Below are positions 26,741-36,068 of a stretch of 64,000 nt of DNA, piece after piece; within the stretch, counting starts at the first letter, position 1, and the number at the start of each line of letters is the position of its first letter. Location: positions 149,452 through 213,451 of the forward strand of contig NZ_VMKN01000002.1 of assembly GCF_007483685.1 (NCBI RefSeq), in the 5' to 3' direction. Under the pieces are notes generated by a model, which saw nothing but the letters and a program-made list of their open reading frames with translations, did not search any database and had not been told where the DNA came from. The DNA comes from Litoribacter populi (GTDB taxonomy: Bacteria > Bacteroidota > Bacteroidia > Cytophagales > Cyclobacteriaceae). The translations under genes and the position numbers were made by a program.

Positions 26741-26803
26741 AACCGCTGAGGCGCAGAGGGCCCAGAGTAAATATTTCTCTGTGACCTCTGGATCTCTGCG
26801 GTT
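26741..26803. repeat. Imperfect inverted repeat with GCAGAG-rich arms
   Basis: Two 27-bp arms (26741-26767 and 26777-26803) match at 21 of 27 positions around a 9-bp loop. Each carries AACCGC and CAGAG blocks. The sequence type resembles dispersed intergenic repeats seen in many Bacteroidota genomes; that comparison is from memory. Confidence 0.65.
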
Positions 26804-26821
26804 TAATTTATTTTCTTTTCT

Positions 26822-27376
26822 TTATCTTAATGGATACACCATGCGGTAATCCGTAGCTATTTTCCCTTTACTTACATCGATCAGTTTACTTTTGATCAGT
26901 CTTTTCTTCAAACCTTTGACATAGTCGACAAAAAGAATTCCCTCTAAGTGATCGTACTCATGCTGAATCACACGAGCAGTCATTCCAGAGAATTCTTCTT
27001 CCTGAAGGTTCCAGTTTTCATCAAAATACTCAATTGTTAATTTTTCTGGTCGAATGATTTCGGCTCTGACATCGGGAATACTCAAACAGCCTTCCTCAAA
27101 ACCAAAATGGTCTCCATATTCGTCCAAAATAATCGGATTGATAAACGCACGACGGATTCCTTTCTCCTCCTCTTCCTCATCCAGCATCAAGGAGCTATCG
27201 ATTACAAACAAGCGAATACCTTTGTTTATTTGTGGTGCAGCAAGGCCTACGCCTGAGGCATGTCCCATGGTGTCTAACATGTCAGAAATCAAACCAGAGA
27301 CATCGTCCCCTTCCTTGATTTCTTCCGCTTCTTTCTTGAGTATAGGGTTTCCGTAAGCAACTATCGGATAAATCAT
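26822..27376 (-). CDS. def: Peptide deformylase
   Basis: A 184-residue metalloenzyme that removes the N-formyl group from nascent proteins. The three motifs are present: GVGLAAPQ, EGCLS (metal Cys) and QHEYDH (two metal His and the catalytic Glu). Its start overlaps the ruvX stop by 4 bp, so it is the third gene of a hemerythrin-ruvX-def operon. An acidic EEEEEK insert (about residues 71-76) is longer than in most homologues. Confidence 0.94.
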   Translation of the reverse strand: MIYPIVAYGNPILKKEAEEIKEGDDVSGLISDMLDTMGHASGVGLAAPQINKGIRLFVIDSSLMLDEEEEEKGIRRAFINPIILDEYGDHFGFEEGCLSIPDVRAEIIRPEKLTIEYFDENWNLQEEEFSGMTARVIQHEYDHLEGILFVDYVKGLKKRLIKSKLIDVSKGKIATDYRMVYPLR

Positions 27377-27786
27377 AATTGATCTAAGTAGGTTTGTAAT
27401 ATGATGGCAGCACTGACTTTATCCAGGTTGCCCGCTTTTTCTTTTCTGTCTTTTTTCTTGCTTCCCATGGTGATCATGGATTGCATGGCCATTTTTGAGG
27501 TGAATCTTTCGTCCACTAGCACGACCTTTTTATCGGGGTATTTGTTAGCCAATCTACCTTTTAGGTTGATGGCTGGCTGGGTCATTTGCGTGTCCGTCCC
27601 ATCAAGTGATTTTGGGTGACCTACCACGATGGTGTCCACCTCTTCCTTGGCGAAATAATTCTCCAAGTAGGTAAGAAGGATTTTGGTATCCACAGTCTCC
27701 AATGGATTGGCCGTAATCTTCAGCATATCGGTAACGGCTATGCCGGTCCTTTTTGTTCCCAGATCAATGGCTATAATTCTCCCCAT
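27373..27786 (-). CDS. ruvX: Holliday junction resolvase-like YqgF nuclease
   Basis: A 137-residue RNase H-fold protein of the RuvX/YqgF family, linked to pre-16S rRNA processing and junction resolution. The motifs AIDLGTKRTGIAV (residues 5-17), VVGHPKSLDGT and VDERFTSKMA give the acidic metal-binding residues. It overlaps def by 4 bp downstream and the hemerythrin gene by 1 bp upstream, so all three should be translated from one mRNA. Confidence 0.92.
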   Translation of the reverse strand: MGRIIAIDLGTKRTGIAVTDMLKITANPLETVDTKILLTYLENYFAKEEVDTIVVGHPKSLDGTDTQMTQPAINLKGRLANKYPDKKVVLVDERFTSKMAMQSMITMGSKKKDRKEKAGNLDKVSAAIILQTYLDQL

Positions 27787-28544
27787 TAGTTCGATTGGAT
27801 TTTGATCTTGACTTTTCTTTTCACTTCCCTTTCCAGTTCCAAAGCTTTTGGAAACAGCAAGTCATTTTCAATTTTGGCGTGGATGGCCAGCTCTCTTTCG
27901 AAATTCTGTAAGTGGTAATAGAGTACTTTTATCTCCATCGGTGCACTGACTTCTAACTGGTAATCCTCGGTAAGCTTGCGGATTCCTTCCATTTCGTCAT
28001 CATGCACCTCATGGGCATGAGCTAAGTGAGCAATACTTTTCACCTCCAGAAACCTTAATGCATCCACCAAGTTGTAGTCCCCCTCTTCCAAGTGATGTAG
28101 TAGAGCAATCCTTTTGAACAAAGTATCTTCCTCCTCATGAATATGGTGGACAAAATCATCCACAAACAGAGGAAACATCAACCCCATGTCAGCAAGCAGT
28201 TCCTTATATTTCCCCTCCACTTTTATCCCTGCTATCATGTTAGAGAGGAAAGGCAGTTGCTGGCAGACGAAATCATAGTGTTTTTTTCGCAGGTATTCCA
28301 CCAACACTTCAATGGGATGGAGATAGAGTTCCTCGGCGGAGGGTTCCTTCTGGGCAGCCCATATTTCCAACTCCGCCATTACCTGGGAAGCCTTAACACG
28401 AAACTTGCCACAGACCTCTTCAAGTGATTTTTCTTTGTATTGGAAAAAGCTGATGCCGAAGTAATGCAATACCGCCGCAAAGACATAATTATCTTTGACG
28501 AGATCTGCAATCGAGAGGTGAGAACTGTGTTTAGCATTCGGCAT
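27786..28544 (-). CDS. Hemerythrin-domain iron-sulfur repair-type protein
   Basis: A protein of about 252 residues. The N-terminal ScdA-like segment (about 1-60, LSIADLVKDNY) is followed by a hemerythrin domain with spaced His/Glu ligands (FVHHIHEEED, HAHEVHDDE, HAKIENDLLFP). This is the layout of RIC/YtfE proteins, which repair iron-sulfur clusters after nitric oxide or oxidative damage. The frame extends 17 codons upstream, but the -7 box TACTTTTG lies there, only 7 nt before ATG 28544, so the mRNA is probably leaderless. Confidence 0.82.
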   Translation of the reverse strand: MPNAKHSSHLSIADLVKDNYVFAAVLHYFGISFFQYKEKSLEEVCGKFRVKASQVMAELEIWAAQKEPSAEELYLHPIEVLVEYLRKKHYDFVCQQLPFLSNMIAGIKVEGKYKELLADMGLMFPLFVDDFVHHIHEEEDTLFKRIALLHHLEEGDYNLVDALRFLEVKSIAHLAHAHEVHDDEMEGIRKLTEDYQLEVSAPMEIKVLYYHLQNFERELAIHAKIENDLLFPKALELEREVKRKVKIKIQSN

Positions 28545-28551
28545 ACAATTA

Positions 28552-28559
28552 CAAAAGTA
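28552..28559 (-). promoter_or_regulatory. -7 box of the hemerythrin-ruvX-def operon
   Basis: The minus strand reads TACTTTTG, ending 7 nt before ATG 28544. Confidence 0.55.
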
Positions 28560-28652
28560 AAATTTTTTGATGTAAAAAGAGGTTAAAATGGTCACCGAAA
28601 TTGAATTTCTTACGTTTATAAAAACGAAATAGGGTAGAACCTTGTTAAGTTG

Positions 28653-28660
28653 TATATTTG
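28653..28660 (+). promoter_or_regulatory. Promoter -7 box for the CtpA protease gene
   Basis: TATATTTG matches TAnnTTTG, 49 bp before the GTG start at 28710. Confidence 0.5.
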
Positions 28661-28709
28661 GAATTATGCTTATTCCAGCCTTTTTTTAATTTAATAGCCT
28701 AAAGATACC

Positions 28710-30377
28710 GTGAGCGAAGAAAAAAATAAATCAAACCACGAAGACGTGAATCAAAAGAAAAACACCTCAGCTCAAATCCGATTACCTATCATTTTGGCCT
28801 TGGCCATATCTGCTGGTATTTGGATTGGGGCGACATTTGCAGAACCGAAATCAGATCGTAACGACCTGAAAGCGGCCCTTTATAAAATTCAGGAAATCAT
28901 CACCTACATCAACCGAGATTATGTGGACAGTGTCAACACCAACGAACTCGTTGAGCATGGCATTGAAAAGATGTTGGAGAAACTAGACCCGCACTCTGCT
29001 TATATTCCTGCCAAAGACGCCCAGTTGGCTAAATCCCAACTTGACGGCGAGTTTGACGGTATAGGGATTGAGTTTGGCGTATTGAGGGATACTATATATG
29101 TGGTGGCTCCACTTACAGGAGGGCCTTCAGAGAAAGTAGGACTTCAATCAGGTGACCAGATTATTAAAGTGGATGGTGAAACCGTGGCTGGAACTGGAGT
29201 GACAAATAGGGATGTATTTGACCTATTAAGAGGACCGAAAGGAAGCAAAGTTGAACTTACTGTAAAAAGGAAGACCAGCAGTGACCTAATGGATTACACC
29301 ATTACTAGAGATAAAATCCCACAATACAGTGTCAATGCGACCTATATGGTCAGTGATGAGATCGGCTATATCAAAGTGACAAGGTTTGCAGCCACTACTT
29401 ATGAGGAGTTTAAAGCTGCTGTTGAAGAATTGAAGGAGAAAGGTATGAGCAAACTTATCCTTGACCTTCAAGGCAATCCAGGCGGTTACATGGGAGCTGC
29501 CATCAACATGGCTGATGAGATTTTGGGAGAAAATGCCATGATCGTATCCCAGCAGGGCAAATTGAACAGATATAATCAGAAAGCCTTTGCGGTGAAGCCA
29601 GGCATATTCGAGGATGGCTCAGTGATCGTATTGATCAACGAAGGAAGTGCTTCTGCATCAGAGATTGTTGCAGGTGCCATTCAAGACAATGACCGTGGAC
29701 TGATTGTGGGTAGAAGATCTTTTGGAAAAGGACTAGTTCAAATGCCTATTGACCTTTCGGATGGTGCTGAGTTAAGATTGACCATTGCCAGATACTATAC
29801 GCCTTCCGGTAGATCTATCCAGAAGCCTTATGGCGATGGTGATGATTATGGAAAGGATTGGCTTAACCGTTATGAGCATGGAGAATTCTTCTCCGCTGAT
29901 AGTATCAAGTTTGATGACAGCTTGCGATATGAGACCAAAGGTGGTAGAGCCGTATTTGGTGGAGGTGGTATTATGCCAGATTACTTTGTGCCACTGGACA
30001 CCACTATGAATAGCCCTTATGTAGGCAAACTCTTCAGCTCTGATTCAGCAAGAGAATTTATCCTTGGGTATGTGGACAATAATAAAGACAAATTTGAAAA
30101 CATGACCTTTGAGGAATACTACAACAACTTTGAGGTTTCCGAATCCATGCTGAAAGAACTGATCAAAATCGGTGAGGAAAACAAAGTCAAGTTTGACGAA
30201 AAGGATTACAAAAAATCGAAGGATTACTTGAAGATTTTGGTGAAAGCCCATATGAGTAGAAATATTTATGACGACAACGCTTTCTATAAAATCGTCAATG
30301 ACATAAATGAGGTTTATCAGCGAGCACTCAATCTTTTTGATGAGGCGGCTAACCTTGCTTTTCAAGAAAATCCTTAA
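28710..30377 (+). CDS. S41-family carboxy-terminal processing protease
   Basis: A 555-residue protease with one N-terminal membrane helix (about residues 25-44), a PDZ domain (about 115-195) and a tail-specific peptidase domain. GSASASE at 312-318 holds the catalytic Ser, and K340 in FGKGL is the general base. A C-terminal helical extension of about 150 residues follows. It acts in the periplasm, trimming protein C-termini. The start is GTG. A strong terminator follows. Confidence 0.9.
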   Translation: MSEEKNKSNHEDVNQKKNTSAQIRLPIILALAISAGIWIGATFAEPKSDRNDLKAALYKIQEIITYINRDYVDSVNTNELVEHGIEKMLEKLDPHSAYIPAKDAQLAKSQLDGEFDGIGIEFGVLRDTIYVVAPLTGGPSEKVGLQSGDQIIKVDGETVAGTGVTNRDVFDLLRGPKGSKVELTVKRKTSSDLMDYTITRDKIPQYSVNATYMVSDEIGYIKVTRFAATTYEEFKAAVEELKEKGMSKLILDLQGNPGGYMGAAINMADEILGENAMIVSQQGKLNRYNQKAFAVKPGIFEDGSVIVLINEGSASASEIVAGAIQDNDRGLIVGRRSFGKGLVQMPIDLSDGAELRLTIARYYTPSGRSIQKPYGDGDDYGKDWLNRYEHGEFFSADSIKFDDSLRYETKGGRAVFGGGGIMPDYFVPLDTTMNSPYVGKLFSSDSAREFILGYVDNNKDKFENMTFEEYYNNFEVSESMLKELIKIGEENKVKFDEKDYKKSKDYLKILVKAHMSRNIYDDNAFYKIVNDINEVYQRALNLFDEAANLAFQENP

Positions 30378-30392
30378 TAGAAGATAAATAGT

Positions 30393-30424
30393 AAAAAGCG
30401 GATAGATTATTTTATCCGCTTTTT
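30393..30424 (+). terminator. Terminator after the CtpA gene
   Basis: AAAAAGCGGATA pairs with TATCCGCTTTTT around an 8-nt loop and ends in a T-run. Confidence 0.88.
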
Positions 30425-30458
30425 TATTGTCTATTCATTTCTACCAAACTCTGCTTCT

Positions 30459-30908
30459 ATGAAACTCCTTTATCTATCTCTTTGCCTTTTAGCATTATTG
30501 CCTATGACTACTAACGCCCAAGATATTCAAGTCAGACTAAACCATCTTGCCTTACAGGTAAAGAATTTGGAAACCAGCAGGGAGTTTTATAAAGATGTGG
30601 TTGGCTTACCCCAGATATCAGATCCTTTCAATGATGATATTCATGCCTGGTTGGACATGGGAGGCAGTCAGCTACACTTGATAGAGGGCGGCAAGGATGA
30701 AGGAGAAAAGGATAAAAACAATCATTTATGCTTTAGTGTAGATGACATGGATGCTTTTATTGAGAAGCTGAGAAAACATAATATCACTTTCAGCGATTGG
30801 CCAGGTAAAGAAGGCGCCATCACTACCCGACCAGATGGTATCCAACAAATCTATTTCCAAGACCCTGATGGTCATTGGATCGAAGTGAATGATGATCATT
30901 TTGGCTGA
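30459..30908 (+). CDS. Exported VOC/glyoxalase-fold protein
   Basis: A 149-residue protein with a signal peptide (residues 1-20, ending NAQ) and one vicinal-oxygen-chelate domain. The likely metal ligands are visible: His in LNHLALQV, His in SQLHLIEG, His in NNHLCFSV and Glu in GHWIEVN. Most glyoxalase-fold enzymes are cytosolic, so export is uncommon. No substrate can be assigned. It has its own terminator. Confidence 0.8.
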   Translation: MKLLYLSLCLLALLPMTTNAQDIQVRLNHLALQVKNLETSREFYKDVVGLPQISDPFNDDIHAWLDMGGSQLHLIEGGKDEGEKDKNNHLCFSVDDMDAFIEKLRKHNITFSDWPGKEGAITTRPDGIQQIYFQDPDGHWIEVNDDHFG

Positions 30909-30958
30909 GGAACTTCAAACCGCACACGTATTTACATACTAACCCACTCATAAATAAT

Positions 30959-30986
30959 GGCTACCCAATTAAGGGTAGCCTTTTAT
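30959..30986 (+). terminator. Terminator after the VOC gene
   Basis: GGCTACCC and GGGTAGCC form an 8-bp stem followed by TTTTA. Confidence 0.75.
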
Positions 30987-31107
30987 CATTTTGGTAATTA
31001 CTATTAAGATGCAATTATGGTCAATTTAATATTGATCCAAATCTGCTTCACTATCCTAAAACCCATATGGACCCGAAGAGGAGGTGCATAGGAGCCGATT
31101 TGGAAAT

Positions 31108-31138
31108 AAGTTTAGCGTAAGGTTACGGTAAACTTTTT
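31108..31138. terminator. Hairpin between VOC and M1 peptidase genes
   Basis: AAGTTTA and TAAACTT enclose a second stem CGTAA/TTACG with one G-G mismatch. TTTTT follows on the plus strand. It lies just after the stop codon of the M1 gene and may terminate either strand. Confidence 0.5.
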
Positions 31139-31150
31139 CATTGCTTTAAC

Positions 31151-33115
31151 TTAGTCTTCGTTACTATACAGATCACTTGGCCATCTGTCATTACTACTGT
31201 TGATATCAGGAAGAATGCGATCAGGATCTATTTGGATGGAGGTAACTTTTTTGTCAGTAGAAATCATATGATTCCAGCTGTCCCCTCTTTGCCAAATCTC
31301 TACAGGAAGCATTTTTCTCTCCTTTGAGCCATCATCAAATGTGATCTCCATCAAAACCGGCATAGGTATCCCTCCTCGGTTTGAAATAGCCACAACATAA
31401 TTTCCAGGGCCATATGGGTACACGCCGTCAATAGCTAAATCTATGTTTTCTGTGCCATAGAACCAACCGTTCCAGAACCAGGAAAGGTTTTCTCCGGCCA
31501 CATTCTCCATGTGGTTGAAAAAGTCGTTAGGTTGAGGGTGTTTAAATGCCCAAGTTTTAATATATGATTTGAAAGCATTGTCAAAACGCTCCTCCCCCAA
31601 GATATATTCTCTCAACATAATCAGCCCCATCGCAGGCTTCATATAGGCAATCATACCCAAATTTCTTACGTTAGCTACATCAGGATAAGTATCAATTCCT
31701 TCTCTGTCTTTACTGGTCAGCCAATTGGTAAATCTTCTGGTCTGATTTAAAGTAGAGCTGTACTCACCTTCATTGAAATCCAAAGTGCTGTAGTGGTTGA
31801 TAAAAGTATTGAACCCTTCATCCATCCAAGCGTACCTTCTTTCGTTGGTGCCTACGATCATCGGGAACCAGTTGTGTCCAAACTCGTGGTCTGTTACACC
31901 CCACAGGGATTCTCCGGTGGATTCATACCCACAGAAGTTCAACCCTGGATACTCCATCCCTCCAATGTCAGCAGCTACGTTTACTGCAGCAGGGTAAGGA
32001 TATTCATACCATTTTTCAGAATAATGCTCGATTGAGGCTTTGCTGTACTCGGTAGATCGGCTCCAGGCATCTTCCCCGTCACTTTCCTTCGGGTATGCCG
32101 ATTGGGCTATAATTTTTTTACCGCTTGGTAAATTGATTCTAGCTGCATCCCAAATAAAGGCCTTCGAAGAAGCAAAAGCCACATCTCTGGAATTGCTGAT
32201 TTTGTAATGCCAAGTCACCTTACCATCCTGACGTGGACGGGTAAGGCTCGTATTTCCAACCTCATCCGGACTAATGATATAAACCGTAGAATCGCTATCA
32301 GCAGCTCTGCTCAACCTGTTTTGCAATTCTCTCGGGACTACCTGATTCGTATTTTGAAGCGCTCCAGAACCTACCACGATATGATCGAAAGGCACGGTAA
32401 CTTTATAATCAAACTCACCATAACCAAGATAAAACTCTCCAGCACCAAGATAGGGCTCAACATTCCAGCCCGTCACATCATCAAAAACCGCAACTTTAGG
32501 ATACCATTGGGCCAAAGCGTAAATCACGCCATCCTCAACCTCAAGTCGCCCCATACGGTCCATGCCTTGTACAGGAATCTTGAATTTGAAATCCATGGAG
32601 ATAGTCGCCTGACCGCCGTTGGCAGGAATAGGCTCATCAAAGAATACCTGCATTCTGGTATCGTCAATCAAATGACGGCTAGAACTTCCGCCTCTTCTAC
32701 CTACTCTTGCGCTTACATTTTCAATTTCATACCCCCCATCTGTATCGCCGGAATACCGGTTGCCCTGAATTGGGGTAGTCAAAGTACCTCTGCTGTCCTC
32801 TTTAAACCTATTTTGCTCCATATGAAGCCACACAAAATCTAGGTCCATGGGGCTATTGTTGTGATAGGTAATTGTCACTGTGCCCCCTAGAGTATGTTCG
32901 TCCTCATCTAGTTCCACCTCCATGACATAATCGGCACCGTTTTGCCAATATTGATGCCCAGGGGTACCCATTGCGGTACGGAATGGAGAGCCTTGTCTAT
33001 AAGTAAATTCATTGAATTTCTCCTGTTGGGTAGTGGTGGCCTGCTGTGCATCCACAGCGGTCAGCATCCCCACAAGAGAACAGGAAAGAAAAATTTTCCG
33101 CCAAACGTTCTTCAT
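31151..33115 (-). CDS. Exported M1-family metallopeptidase
   Basis: A 654-residue protein with a signal peptide (residues 1-24) and a gluzincin aminopeptidase fold. The zinc site HEFGH is at 410-414, with the third ligand E433 in WMDEGFN. The usual GxMEN exopeptidase motif is GGMEY at 385-389. A C-terminal beta domain follows. It most likely trims peptides in the periplasm. It stands alone between two convergent or divergent transcripts. Confidence 0.9.
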   Translation of the reverse strand: MKNVWRKIFLSCSLVGMLTAVDAQQATTTQQEKFNEFTYRQGSPFRTAMGTPGHQYWQNGADYVMEVELDEDEHTLGGTVTITYHNNSPMDLDFVWLHMEQNRFKEDSRGTLTTPIQGNRYSGDTDGGYEIENVSARVGRRGGSSSRHLIDDTRMQVFFDEPIPANGGQATISMDFKFKIPVQGMDRMGRLEVEDGVIYALAQWYPKVAVFDDVTGWNVEPYLGAGEFYLGYGEFDYKVTVPFDHIVVGSGALQNTNQVVPRELQNRLSRAADSDSTVYIISPDEVGNTSLTRPRQDGKVTWHYKISNSRDVAFASSKAFIWDAARINLPSGKKIIAQSAYPKESDGEDAWSRSTEYSKASIEHYSEKWYEYPYPAAVNVAADIGGMEYPGLNFCGYESTGESLWGVTDHEFGHNWFPMIVGTNERRYAWMDEGFNTFINHYSTLDFNEGEYSSTLNQTRRFTNWLTSKDREGIDTYPDVANVRNLGMIAYMKPAMGLIMLREYILGEERFDNAFKSYIKTWAFKHPQPNDFFNHMENVAGENLSWFWNGWFYGTENIDLAIDGVYPYGPGNYVVAISNRGGIPMPVLMEITFDDGSKERKMLPVEIWQRGDSWNHMISTDKKVTSIQIDPDRILPDINSSNDRWPSDLYSNED

Positions 33116-33209
33116 GTTGTATATGGAATTTTTGTTATCCTGCTAAAATAGGAAAAAAAAATCAGGCAGTGGGGTAAAGACCCCCCTATATACACAAAAT
33201 GCAAAAAAA

Positions 33210-33244
33210 TTGCATTTAGCTTAAATGACAAATTTATACCTTTG
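33210..33244 (+). promoter_or_regulatory. Promoter of the TonB-dependent receptor gene
   Basis: TTG at 33210-33212 and TACCTTTG at 33237-33244, spacer 24 nt. The -7 box overlaps an upstream in-frame GTG, which rules out that start. Confidence 0.6.
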
Positions 33245-33270
33245 TGGGCTTAATCAACCCTTATTATCTT

Positions 33271-35121
33271 ACTATGAGAAAAGTTTTACTTAGTTTGATT
33301 ACTCTAAGCGTAGCGTTTGGAGCTCAGGCCCAACAGGATACCACTATGGTAGATTTGTCCGAGGTGGTCATTAAGGAAAACAGAATGGAAATCCCATTCA
33401 ATAAGACATCGAGAAATATCAGTATCATCGGCCGAAAGGCAATTGAAACTACTCCAGCAAGGAGCTTGCAGGAAGTACTTTCCTTTACTCCTGGCGTGGA
33501 TGTACGCCAGCGCGGTGTCAGCGGAGTGCAGGCCAATATCGGCATAAGAGGTGGCAGTTTTGAGCAAACCCTTATGTTGCTCAACGGCATCAAACTCACC
33601 GACCCACAGTCTAATAACCACATGATGAACATCCCTCTTCCCCTTCAGGGGATAGACCGCGTGGAGGTACTCAAAGGACCAGGCTCAAGAATTTATGGTC
33701 AAAATGCCTTTGCTGGAGCAGTGAATATTGTAACTAGATTACCTGAGAGCAAAAGTCTAAATTTTCAAGCTTATGGAGGAGGATTTGGATCGAGAGGTAC
33801 CAGTTTGGTTACTTCCCTTCCCCTAGCCGGCGGCAAATACAAACAAACCTTAAGCTTTAGCCATGATGCCTCCGATGGGCACTGGCACAATTCTGATTTC
33901 AAGGTTAGCAATCTGTTTTACGAGGGCGGTCTTGACCTAAAACCCAGTCATGAGGTCAGAGTAATGGCAGCTTTAAGTGACCGTACTTTTGGTGCAAACG
34001 GATTTTACACCGATGCCTTTCCGGACCAGTGGGAAAGCGTACAGACTGGTTTGGCAGCTCTTAGCCATACTTATAAAAAGGATGCGGTTTGGGTACAAAC
34101 CAGAGCCTACTGGAGAAGAAATATTGATGAATTTCGCTTAAGAAGGTTTGAGCCAGAGTTTTTCACCAACAATCATGTTTCCGATGTGTTAGCTTTGGAA
34201 GCCAACGGCCGGTATGAGCACAGCCTGGGTACCACCGGATTTGGAGTAGAAGGCCGAAAAGAGATGATTGATAGCAATAATCTTGGGCAACGAGAAAGAG
34301 AGTTCCTAGGAGCCTTTGCCGAGCATAGGATAGAATTTCTGGACAAATTCGACTTCCGAGCTGGTCTTTATTCCAATTATTATGATGAGTATGGCTGGAA
34401 ACATTTCCCTGGAGCGGAGCTTGGTTATCAATTGAGTAACAGCTCGAGATTTTATACCAACTTTGGGATAAGCTACCGAATCCCATCATTCACAGAGCTC
34501 TATTACGAAGACCCCAGTAATCTGAGCAACCCGGATTTGCAACCTGAGCAGGCAAGGAGCTTTGAGTTTGGTTACATTTTTAGCAGAAAAGGATTCAGGT
34601 TTGAAACGGTGTACTTCAACAGATACACCGATAATCTTATTGACTGGAACCGCGCTCCTAGCGATGAGGATGTGAACCCTAACCGATGGACGCCAAGAAA
34701 CGTCAGCGAGGTAACTTTCAATGGATTTGAAACTTCAGTAACCTATGCAGCAAATTGGGGTGGGACCAATGCGATGTTAAAGGAACTGTCCTTGTCCTAC
34801 AATTTCATAGATGCCAACTTGACTCAGGCTGAAGGAGTGGATAGCAGGTTTGCCCTAAGCGCAATGAGAAATCAGTTTATCGCCGGTATACAAGCACAAT
34901 TTACAGAAAGAGTCGAGCTTACCGTAAAAGGCCGATACATAGAAAGAATGGCTTTGGATCCGTATTTCCTCATGGATGCTAGGATAGACTTTAATAGACT
35001 TAAAACGTTTGGGTTCTTCGCGGAAGTCTCTAATATTACTGATACTGAATATATTGAGGCGGGATTTGTCCCAATGCCTGGACGTTGGGGGCGGGCAGGA
35101 ATTACCGTAAACCTTTATTAA
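33271..35121 (+). CDS. TonB-dependent outer-membrane receptor
   Basis: A 616-residue receptor with a signal peptide (to about residue 21), an N-terminal plug domain (RSLQEVLSFTPGVDVRQRG, GIRGGSFEQTLMLLNGI, RVEVLKGPGSRIYGQNAF) and a C-terminal 22-strand barrel ending GRWGRAGITVNLY. There is no carboxypeptidase-like SusC-type N-domain and no SusD partner, so it is a classic small-ligand receptor in the size range of cobalamin, siderophore or heme transporters. The ligand is not deducible. Confidence 0.9.
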   Translation, partial: TMRKVLLSLITLSVAFGAQAQQDTTMVDLSEVVIKENRMEIPFNKTSRNISIIGRKAIETTPARSLQEVLSFTPGVDVRQRGVSGVQANIGIRGGSFEQTLMLLNGIKLTDPQSNNHMMNIPLPLQGIDRVEVLKGPGSRIYGQNAFAGAVNIVTRLPESKSLNFQAYGGGFGSRGTSLVTSLPLAGGKYKQTLSFSHDASDGHWHNSDFKVSNLFYEGGLDLKPSHEVRVMAALSDRTFGANGFYTDAFPDQWESVQTGLAALSHTYKKDAVWVQTRAYWRRNIDEFRLRRFEPEFFTNNHVSDVLALEANGRYEHSLGTTGFGVEGRKEMIDSNNLGQREREFLGAFAEHRIEFLDKFDFRAGLYSNYYDEYGWKHFPGAELGYQLSNSSRFYTNFGISYRIPSFTELYYEDPSNLSNPDLQPEQARSFEFGYIFSRKGFRFETVYFNRYTDNLIDWNRAPSDEDVNPNRWTPRNVSEVTFNGFETSVTYAANWGGTNAMLKELSLSYNFIDANLTQAEGVDSRFALSAMRNQFIAGIQAQFTERVELTVKGRYIERMALDPYFLMDARIDFNRLKTFGFFAEVSNITDTEYIEAGFVPMPGRWGRAGITVNLY

Positions 35122-35124
35122 CAC

Positions 35125-35154
35125 AAAAGCTCTCGTCTTAGGCGGGAGCTTTTT
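35125..35154 (+). terminator. Terminator after the TonB receptor gene
   Basis: AAAAGCTC pairs with GAGCTTTT, extended by three further pairs, and a T-run follows. Confidence 0.85.
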
Positions 35155-35163
35155 GTTTATACC

Positions 35164-35790
35164 TTATCGTGGAAATTGGGCAAAAGTCCGGGGATTTGAA
35201 ATCAACCCTTTTCCATATAGATCCTTTCCTAAATTACTGGCAAATCTATCCATTACATTCATACTACTATGGATGGGAGCTCCATGAGCACCTATTTGAG
35301 CCAGATACACATTGGATAAATCTTCTTTATCAATGAGAAAGCATTGGAATTCCATGTTGGAACGGAAAACAGAATCCCCATCTATAAATACTTCTTCTTG
35401 ATAGATAGCCCGAGCATTAACCAGGAGAATAGCTTCCACGTCAATTTCGGCAAGCTTATTCATAAAATCTTGGTAACTGACAGGGCGATGGATGGCAAAA
35501 TATTGGTCAGCGCTATGGACTTTGGTCCCTTGAAGATTTCTGGATATAGACTGCCCAAGGTCCCTTCTGAATTTTTCTTGAGCTAAGCTATTAAACTGAC
35601 CATACAGGACATAATTGTAATTTTCTTCATCCCAATCGTAAAACATTTCCTCCGAATCCGAATACAAAAGAAGCACACTGCTGTATCGGAGGGTTTGAGC
35701 ATTAGGGTCTAGCAAGTGGCTATTGACATTGACGGTAGCGCAGGCAAATGCTAGAAATAAAAGGGGGACTAATAACAGGCTCTTCTTCAT
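35164..35790 (-). CDS. Hypothetical lipoprotein
   Basis: A protein of about 208 residues with a lipoprotein signal peptide: a hydrophobic stretch after MKKSLL and the lipobox AFAC. The start at 35790 is chosen because it directly precedes the signal peptide; the frame is open 16 codons upstream. The mature part contains a mixed alpha/beta region (FRRDLGQSISRNLQG, EAILLVNARAIY) that resembles stress-type DUF4136-like or lipoprotein-assembly folds, but I do not recognise a family. It converges with the TonB receptor. Confidence 0.65.
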   Translation of the reverse strand: MKKSLLLVPLLFLAFACATVNVNSHLLDPNAQTLRYSSVLLLYSDSEEMFYDWDEENYNYVLYGQFNSLAQEKFRRDLGQSISRNLQGTKVHSADQYFAIHRPVSYQDFMNKLAEIDVEAILLVNARAIYQEEVFIDGDSVFRSNMEFQCFLIDKEDLSNVYLAQIGAHGAPIHSSMNVMDRFASNLGKDLYGKGLISNPRTFAQFPR

Positions 35791-36068
35791 ACTAAATATT
35801 ACTTTATACAAAGCAAAAAGGTTGCATATTATTGGCAATAAGTAATTAATTTAAGAATCTTTGACTAGGAGTGATATTTTAACAAGATGGTGCCAAAGTT
35901 TTCATTACACTAACAATCCGTTGTATTTATCCAATTTTTTATACAGATAACCATGTAATTTTTCATGAAAGATATTAATTTGCCTCTCTTTAGATTTTTT
36001 AAGGATAAACATTAGGCTTAAATGTTTTTTTTCCCGTTTTTCAAAGTGAAGATAAAACAGAGCCCTTA

